Source of the DNA: Acanthamoeba castellanii str. Neff
Taxonomy: Eukaryota; Discosea; Longamoebia; Acanthamoebidae
Assembly (NCBI RefSeq): GCF_000313135.1
Contig: NW_004457313.1
Span: forward strand, 1,025,198 to 1,089,197
Direction of reading: 5' to 3'
Length of the DNA stretch: 64,000 nucleotides
The position numbers and the translations under genes are program-made. The notes beneath the pieces are model-generated. The model searched no databases, was not told the DNA's origin, and saw nothing but the letters and a program-made list of their open reading frames with translations. Position 1 is the first letter of the stretch; each line of letters begins with the position of its first letter. Shown piece by piece: positions 53,763 to 64,000 of this stretch.

Positions 53763-56700
53763 ATGGACTCTGGCGCTCCACATCAAGAAGAAGGAGAAGA
53801 AGATGAACCCTTCTTTACACGGCCAGCCCCTCACACTATTGTGTACTACTCTTGTCAATTTACAGCAGCCACACCAGCCCCAGCCGAGCCCGGGGCGCCG
53901 GCGTTCCCCGCCACCGATTCGGTGGAGGGCGTCACCCGGTACCTCATGGCCCAGAGGAACGCCCTCGCCGAGCGGAAGCGCCTGCTCGAGCAGAAGGTGC
54001 GCGAGAGCCAGATGCAGGCCATAAGGTAAAGCAGAGAAAGAGAAACCTTCCCTCGTTACACGTGTTGAACTTCAACCCATTTTACAGGTTAACATCGTCA
54101 TCTTCAATGGAACAGGGACAAGCAACAGATGGTCTACGAGGAAATCGAGCGCGAGAAGCAGAGGCAGCGTCTGTGGGCCGAGGAGGAGTACAACCGACGC
54201 GAGGGCACGGCCGGCGTGGTGGCCTCGGTGTCGCGCCGGGAGGCCCCAGTCGAGGTCGACCCCCGCTCGCCGCGCACGCCCGGCGCCTTCGCCACCGTGA
54301 CCGACCGAGGCGACAGCAGCAATATAAAGGTGGTGGTATCTGGTGAAGGTGGATCGACGAGGAACGTGGAAGAAGATGACCATCATGACGACGATCGCAG
54401 CTACGATTCCAGCGATTCGTCAACCGACGAGGACGAGGACGACGACGATGACCGCGAGCCCAAAACGCCGCCCCCGCCCCCGCCGGGCGAGGACGGCGCG
54501 TTGGCCCCGGCCGACGACATTGGATCGGCGTCCTACCCGCCAGTCTCGTCGTCGTCTCTGGAGGTGTCGGCCCAGCCGACCACCTCTGGCGGCCTGGCCA
54601 AGTACCGAAAGAAGGCCAGCGAAGACTCGTACGACCCCCCCCCCGCTATGGTGGTTGGGCATGGGCAAAGTGAGGGCTGGTAGCTGATGGTTGGTTGGGC
54701 GTGTTCAGACAACATAACAACAACAGCGACGTGAATGACGCGTCGCTGGACACCCTGCGAGCGCAGGCGCAGGGCCTGGCCCTGTCGCCGCTCGACATGT
54801 CGCCCGCCGACTCGCCGTCGTCGTCCTACGGCGACCTCCCGCTGTCCAACTCGCAGTCGCTCTCGGGCTCGTCGGCCTCGTCGCCCAAGTCGTCGCCGCC
54901 GGCCTCGCTCTCGAAATTTACAGGCCTCAGCGCCGCACCGCTGGTCATCCCCGTGCCCCTCATGGACAACGACGAGATCCGGCGGCTGCAGGAGGAGATC
55001 CGTAAGCTCGAGGAGGAGGTGCTAGAGCAGGAGAAGTTCAAGAAGGAGATCAAGAGGGAGAGACGCCGCAGCAGCAGCTCGCGCCGCAGCAGCAGCAGCA
55101 GCAGTAGCAGCAGCCGCAAGAGCGACCGCCACCGCGATCGCGACCGTGATCGAGACCGCGAGAGCAGCCGTGACCGTGACCGTGATCGTGGGAGCAGCCG
55201 CGACCGGTCGGACAGGAGGGAGCGCAGGGACTACGACCGCGAGCCATCGCGGGAGCGGTCGTCGAGCAGGGGGACGGGGGGCAGCGGGGGCAAGATCAAG
55301 CGGTCCGACTCGTACAAGAGCTCGGCGGCGGCCCCGCGGTATTCGGTCACTGCGCTGCCGGGCTCGCCCTCGGCGCCAGAGCCCAGGCGGGGCTCACGAG
55401 CGCCGCTGCCTCGTCCCGACTTCCTGTCGTCGGGCGACAGCGCCAGAAAGAGAGCGACCTCGATGGACATGTCAGGTACACACACGACACACACGACGCA
55501 CGACACACATGACACACCGCACACGCACACGCACACGCACACGCACACGCATGTGGGACCACATGGGCTTACGAATGGCATGGGTGGTGTAGCAGAGGAA
55601 GACGATGACGTGGAAAGGAGGGAGAGACGCGAGAGGGAGCGAAGGGAGAGCGAGCGGATAGCGACCCTGCCGCGCAACTTCAAGGAACGGGAGCGGAAGG
55701 GCAGCAGCGGCGGCAGCGGCAGCAGCGGCGGCAGCGGCAGCAGCGCCAAGGCGACTATGCGCGATCGGGATCGCGAGAAGGAGCGCGAGCGGGAACGGGA
55801 GACGGAGATCGAGAAGCGCGAGCGGGAACGAGAGAGGGAGCGGGAGAGGCGGCGATCGGCCGCGTACACGACTAGGAACAGAGATCGCGACCGCAACGAC
55901 AGGGACCGCGACAGGGACCGCGACCGCGACCGCGACTTCGACAAGGACCGCGACCGCGACAGGGTACCGTTCAATCGCAGTTAATGTCGACACGCGTGCG
56001 TGTTGTGACTCACGCACACGCACACGACCACACCAGGCGCGGAGTCGACCACGTTCGACGACGAAGGAGCGATCGGCGAGGCCGAGCGAGGATCCGTACA
56101 CCACCAGGGAGCCCCGCTCCACATGGGAGCTGCTGTGGGACGACCTCGAGCTCTCCAAGGACGTCATCAGCCAGGGCGAGTACGGCGAGGTACTGTGATT
56201 AATTATAATTATAATTATAATTAATTTTTTGATTTACTTTTCTAGTGCGTTAATATTTATTCTTTTTACATTTTTTGTAGGTGCTGCGTGCCACGTACTA
56301 TGGCACGGCTGTGGCGGTGAAGAAGGTGACCAACACCGACACGGAGAATGCCTTCCGCTACGTCGAACGGGAGGTCAACCTGCTTCGGGATGTGCACCAC
56401 CCCAACATCATCCAGCTCATGGGCTACTGCAAGTACAACCGCGAACTCTACCTGGTGACCGAGTACCTTCAACAGGGTTCCCTAGCGCGCCTCCTGCAGA
56501 AGTGCCTCGTCTTCCCGTACGCTACATGATCGCCGCCGCCGCCGCCTCCGCCTCCGCCGCTGCCCACCCCGCGCCATCTGACATTCCTTGCATAACTCCA
56601 GGTGGAAGATCAAGATCAAGATGATCACTGACGTGGCCTGCGGTCTGGCCTACCTCCACTCCAAGTCCATCCTGCATCGCGACATCAAGTCCGAGAACCT

Positions 56701-57485
56701 GCTTGTATGTCGCCGCACACGCACACGCATCACCGCACACGCACCACCGCACACGCACACGCATCACCGCACACGCACACATGCCACTGACCCAAAGCTG
56801 CGTGCAGGTGTCGTCCAACTTCCAAGTCAAGTTGACCGACTTTGGCTTTGCGGCCGAGATGGTGGTGGCCGGGAAGAAGCAGTGGCGCATGACCGTGTGC
56901 GGCACCGAGAACTGGATGGCGCCCGAGGTCATGATGGGCGAGCCCTACGACGAGCGGGCCGACGTGTTCTCGTTCGGCGTCGTCTGCAACGAGATCATCA
57001 CCGGCCACGACGGCAAGCACTTCAGACGACTCGTAGACGACGGCTACGCGCTGGACATCGAGCACATCTACTCGCTCGTGCCGCACGACACCCCGCCTGG
57101 GCTGCTCCCACTCGCTCTCGAGTGCTGTCGACTCTCCCCGGGTGACAGACCCGACATGAAGTCCGTCATCGACCGTCTCAGCGACATCGAGTTCAAGCTT
57201 CCAGGTACCACACGACACACACGCACCATGACACACACGACACACACGACACACACGACACACACACGACACACACGACACACACGCACACACACATGGA
57301 CCTCTGGTGCTGACTGCAATGGGCGGTGATGCGCAGCAGAAGATGATTACTCGGCGATGCTGGGACAAGTGCAGAGCTTCCAAAAGCAGGGTCTCAAGAC
57401 GACCAAGACGAAGGACCGAACAGAGCTGCAGCTCGAAAAGGCGCGCCTGCTGGCCGAGATCCAGAGCTTCTCCCAGAAGGTATGT

Positions 57486-57553
<68 letters not shown>

Positions 57554-57839
57554 CGATGCTATGCGCAGATGGGCTCACGAGTTGGTTGTTCATTGATGCG
57601 CTACAGCCGCAAGCGGTGGCACAACCGGGGCAGGCCCAGGGAGGTGACCCGTCAGTGGCTATCCTGACTCAGCTCGCCAAGCAGCTCAACCAGCTCGCCC
57701 AGGAGAATGCTACCCTCAGGTAACGCCACCGCATCGCCCATTCTCTTACTTTCTGTGCGATCGCTGATCCACAATCATTCATCTACGCCGCTTCCGCCCT
57801 TGCAGGGAGAACATGAAGAAGCTCGAGGACAGAGGATAA
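53763..57839 (+). CDS. TKL-type protein kinase with RS/coiled-coil region
   Basis: A kinase with a long N-terminal regulatory region. From the ATG at 53763 (MDSGAPHQEEGEEDEPFF) there is a helical segment (QRNALAERKRLLEQKVRE), an acidic Ser/Asp stretch, then a long Arg/Asp/Ser region (SDRHRDRDRDRDRESS and similar, about 55080-55970) resembling RS domains. The kinase starts at about 56110 (WDDLELSKDVISQGEYGEV). It keeps all key motifs: VAVKKV, HRDIKSENLL, LTDFGFAAEM, WMAPEV and the C-lobe Arg in GDRPDM. The order and the FSFGVVCNEIITG segment point to the TKL group abundant in amoebae. C-terminal coiled-coil exons (LQLEKARLLAEIQSFSQK, ILTQLAKQLNQLAQENATL) follow and end at 57839. It should be active; the substrates are unknown. 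Confidence 0.85.
55486..55552 (+). repeat. Intronic ACACACGAC / ACACGC mixed repeat
   Basis: A 9-mer-type AC tract changes to the (ACACGC) hexamer within one intron of the TKL kinase gene. Confidence 0.85.
57215..57296 (+). repeat. Intronic ACACACGAC repeat
   Basis: Roughly eight units of period 8-10 fill the intron after the kinase domain. Confidence 0.85.
57486..57555 (+). repeat. Intronic (GCAC)n tetramer
   Basis: About 17 perfect tetramer units directly after a splice donor in the kinase gene. Confidence 0.95.
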
Positions 57840-58037
57840 GGCCGACTCGCTGCTGATGATGACTATCACTATTTTGAGTTTTTGTCCGTCTACACGACAG
57901 ACCTCCGTACCGTAGCTAGTATCAATAAATTGTTTTTTTAATGCATTAAAAAATAGATAATTGAATTGTAATCTTGTTTATTATGCTAATGAACTGGCTC
58001 ATACTGATTGAGACACAGTACTGTGTCAGCGCCGATC

Positions 58038-58619
58038 TCATGACCAAGATTTGGTCGCGGGCTGCCAAGTGGGCCAGCCCTCCGGGAAGGGCTGGGGGAC
58101 TTGCCGCGAGACGCGCCAGCCGTTGGTGTCGTAGCCCTGCGGGTGGTCCCGGTACAGACGCTCGCAGCGCCTGCAGGGCGCGTCGGGCTGCGGTCCAACC
58201 AGCGCGGCCATGGCCGGCGGCGGGGCCGGGTGGTCCGGGTCGGCCTCGAACACACACACCTGCTCGTACTCGGGCATGTTCAGGTCGGGCTGGACGAACA
58301 GGACCTGGGAGCGGCCGCAGCCGCCGGCGGCCTTGCAGTAGGCCACGATCTCGCCGCCCTTGAGCTCGACCACGCACGGACCCGATGCCACGCCGGCGAA
58401 CGAGGCGCCGCAGTGGGCGCAGGCCGCGGGCAGATCGGCTATGATGGCCCGCTTGCGTGCGGCAGCGGCGACGAGGTCGGCCGGAGTGAAGGTGGGCGGG
58501 GTGGTGGGCGTGCTGTAGGTGGTGGTGGGGGCGTAGGCCCGGGCGGCCTCGTAGGCTGGGGCCTGCACCTGGTACATCATCGCAAGTCCGGGTGCGGGGA
58601 CTGGGGTTGTGCTTGACAT
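58038..58619 (-). CDS. Small Cys-pair protein, possible zinc-binding
   Basis: A single-exon gene of 193 residues. The first 50 residues are Pro/Thr/Ala/Tyr-rich and disordered. The rest carries a CAHC pair, single Cys in GPCVVE and VAYCKAAGGCGRS, and a CRRC pair near the end (DAPCRRCERLYRDH). The spacing suggests one or two zinc-binding sites but matches no zinc finger I can name. It has no signal peptide or membrane segment. The kinesin gene starts divergently 163 bases away. Confidence 0.65.
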   Translation of the reverse strand: MSSTTPVPAPGLAMMYQVQAPAYEAARAYAPTTTYSTPTTPPTFTPADLVAAAARKRAIIADLPAACAHCGASFAGVASGPCVVELKGGEIVAYCKAAGGCGRSQVLFVQPDLNMPEYEQVCVFEADPDHPAPPPAMAALVGPQPDAPCRRCERLYRDHPQGYDTNGWRVSRQVPQPFPEGWPTWQPATKSWS

Positions 58620-58782
58620 GTTAGGTGTGTTGTGTTGGGGTTGCTGTCTTTATGTTGTGTCTGACGGCAATACAGTCTTTTATATGATGTGGCCCGCCAT
58701 TCGTTGAACGGTAAAGTGGCCGACAGCAACATTTTAGCGAACTAAAAAAAATGATAAAATGATAAAATAATAAAATAAAAAG
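58620..58782. promoter_or_regulatory. Short bidirectional promoter region
   Basis: Only 163 bases separate two divergent start codons. The half next to the kinesin ATG is very AT-rich (58735-58782, AAAATGATAAAA type). Confidence 0.5.
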
Positions 58783-62218
<3,436 letters not shown>

Positions 62219-62388
62219 GTTTTTTTAAAATCATTAATTATGATTTAAACCACGTTACAAGCTTCGTGCCTCTTGATGATCCACTTCGCGTCGCCATAGT
62301 CGAGCTCGTGTCCTTCTTCGCCCCCATCCTTCTCGTTCTCTAGTTCGGCCTCTGTTGATAAATAATGAGGGAGCATTACCATAGAGTA

Positions 62389-64000
62389 TCAGTTGACTAC
62401 TGTTTCGCCGTAGCACTTAGTGATAAGCAAAGGCGGGAGTGGGACCTGTCCGGGGAGAAGCTCGGCGATGATAGCCTTGAGAGCTGCGTATTGGCACGCT
62501 TGCGCTGCTTGTAGCATGCGCTGCCACACGGCGGGCTCCAGATGATGAGCCCAGAACGCGCGCAGCTTCTGGACGTCCTCCTCGGCCTCGATCTCGCGGA
62601 AGGTCATCATGTTGGTGCTGTGGAAGACTGTCCGCACCACCATCTCCAGGTCGTGCGAGAACGCCGGCCGGTACTGATCACCACTCTCCCAGCTGTCGAG
62701 TATCTCGTCGGGCGCGTGCTGGAGGGCTCCGTCGAAGTCTGCCAGCACGCCAGCCGCCGCGGCCGAGCCCCAGTCGTTGAGGAAAACCTATGTCAGCGCG
62801 GGGGGGGGGCATTGTTGTGTTGGTCAGCTCGCTGAGGACTGTCCAAGTGCCCAACACCACCAACATCAACATCAACATCAACGAAGGAAGGCGACTAGGT
62901 ACTTGAGTGGTTCCCTTGATTCGAAAGAAGTTGTTCAAGCGGACGTCGCGATGGACCAGGCCACATTTCTTGTGGGCTTGCTCGAGGATGTTGATGAGCT
63001 GCACAAAGTCATCTCGATTGGCGAGCGCATGATCCTGGTGGGCGAAAAAAGTTGAAGTTAGCATCGCAGTTGTTGGTGCGTTGCCTGCCAGGCCGTGCTA
63101 AAGTATGATAGTACCCAGTTGTTCACTGATGACGCAAACTTGTCTCCGACCGGTTGCAGGATCAGAACGTCGCCCACTACGCCCAGAACGCGCGGTACCA
63201 GTTCACCACCCAGCAATTCCACTGCGTTCAAATTCGTGTCTGCTGTGGCTCAGAGCCGCTACTCTGTCCTCATTGAACCGCTTGATGACGACCTCCTCTC
63301 CTGCACTCCTCAGCAGCGCGTACATCCACCCGTGTTAGATGGGCGAGCGTGAGGAGCAGGCCATAATGTTCGAAAACGAGCTGTCTGCTGTATGAGTATG
63401 CAAGATGGTGGTAAGCGTAGTGTACCTTTGTACTTGCCGGAGAAGACGATCGCCGAGCCACCGCTTCCGAGGTAGCTCTTCACGCGGACGGGCGCACCGC
63501 GGATTTCTAGCTGGAGGCCGTTGTAGTTCGGGCTCTCGAGCAGAGTGGCGAGCCCCCGGGCTCCGTCCTCGACGAGCTGCATCGGCTTCCCTTCGTAAAG
63601 CTCCTTCTTCGGTCTCACCACGAGCCTGAAGAACTGGATCAAAACGCCGTCGCTGAGGAACCCAAACATCGACGAGCGCCAGGGCTGATAGTTGAGGAGC
63701 AGCTCTTCGAGGAAAGATTCGAGATGGCCCTTCTCCTCGTCGTCGAAATCATCCTTGCCAGCCGAGCGTCTCGCCTTGAGCTCACCGATGAGCACGATAT
63801 GGGCCACGCTTTTGGGTTGGCCAGCGAGGTAGCCCACGATGTCGGGATTGCAGGTGCCGAACGAGACTGTAGAGTGCTTGTCCACAAGGACGACCTCGTC
63901 TCTTGGAAGCTGAGGGATGATGCTTGACCAAAAGGGTTGGACTGTCCTGCTCTCGGACGACCCAGGCCGGGGCGGGTCTGCGGCGAAGAGGGATGCCCAG
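62389..64000 (-). CDS. CRN-like protein: PD-(D/E)xK-like domain fused to protein kinase; 5' end outside window
   Basis: The frame is open to the right edge, so the N-terminus is missing. The first visible domain has CNPDIVGYLAGQPKSVAHIV followed by LIGELKARR. The spacing D...E-x-K fits a restriction-endonuclease-like (PD-(D/E)xK) core. A kinase domain follows: Gly loop YLGSGGSAIVFSGKYKG, Lys in VVIKRF, hinge VLILQPVGDKFA, catalytic loop LVHRDVRLNNFF (HRD and Asn kept) and FLNDWGSA in place of DFG. The tail ends ITKCYGETVVN at 62389. A REase-like domain followed by a kinase is one of the architectures described for Crinkler-type (CRN) effectors of oomycetes, chytrids and some protists. It has about four introns. 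Shuffled fragments of the same gene type lie at 20406-20646. Confidence 0.7.

Overview
The window is nuclear DNA of a free-living amoeba, most likely Acanthamoeba. The coding sequence is GC-rich, genes are densely packed on both strands, and most genes carry many short GT-AG introns with donors that often read GTACG. Signalling families typical of amoebae are abundant: RhoGEF, RhoGAP, RasGAP-DEP, a TKL kinase, x18-type GATA factors and kinesin-13. A secreted protein with two ~8-Cys modules around a Thr/Lys/His-rich spacer matches the published Leo-type cyst-wall lectins of Acanthamoeba. No rRNA, tRNA, CRISPR array or intact transposon was seen.

Layout. 1-1.7 kb: 3' part of a DH-PH RhoGEF (-). 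1.9-3.7 kb: TauE/SafE-like membrane protein (+), preceded by a broken copy of its own first exon. 3.8-9.7 kb: two tandem P450s (-) that resemble bacterial CYP152 fatty-acid peroxygenases, with an inverted fragment of the first between them. 9.9-11.5 kb: Golgi-type glycosyltransferase (+). 11.6-17.5 kb: PPR protein and LRR protein (-). 17.5-20.1 kb: HemW-like radical SAM protein (+). 20.4-20.65 kb: scrambled fragments of the gene found at the right edge. 20.7-26 kb: very large CCCH zinc-finger protein with a long charged helix (-). 26.1-30.2 kb: PH-RhoGAP (+) tail-to-tail with a universal stress protein (-). 31.3-36.2 kb: USP4/11/15-like protein with a CUE domain but no catalytic residues (+). 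36.5-38.5 kb: two paralogous GATA factors (-). 39.2-44.7 kb: RasGAP-DEP (+). 44.9-46 kb: Leo-like lectin (-). 46.6-47.3 kb: polyubiquitin (+). 47.4-48.1 kb: unresolved small gene (+). 48.2-51.6 kb: eIF4A-like helicase with DEAD changed to DDST (-). 51.8-53.2 kb: aldo/keto reductase (-). 53.8-57.8 kb: TKL kinase with RS/coiled-coil region (+). 58.0-58.6 kb: small Cys-pair protein (-). 58.8-62.2 kb: kinesin-13 (+). 62.4 kb to the edge: nuclease-like plus kinase protein of the Crinkler (CRN) type (-).

The genes do not form one pathway; neighbours appear functionally independent. The most notable points are the CYP152-like pair with shared CP-motif tails, two apparent pseudoenzymes (deubiquitinase and DEAD-box) and the CRN-like kinase with its shuffled fragments. 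Introns are full of (AC/GT)-type microsatellites whose period changes from 2 to 9 bp. Spans below run from start to stop and include introns. Splice sites were placed by eye; where a complete exon join is given it keeps the frame.
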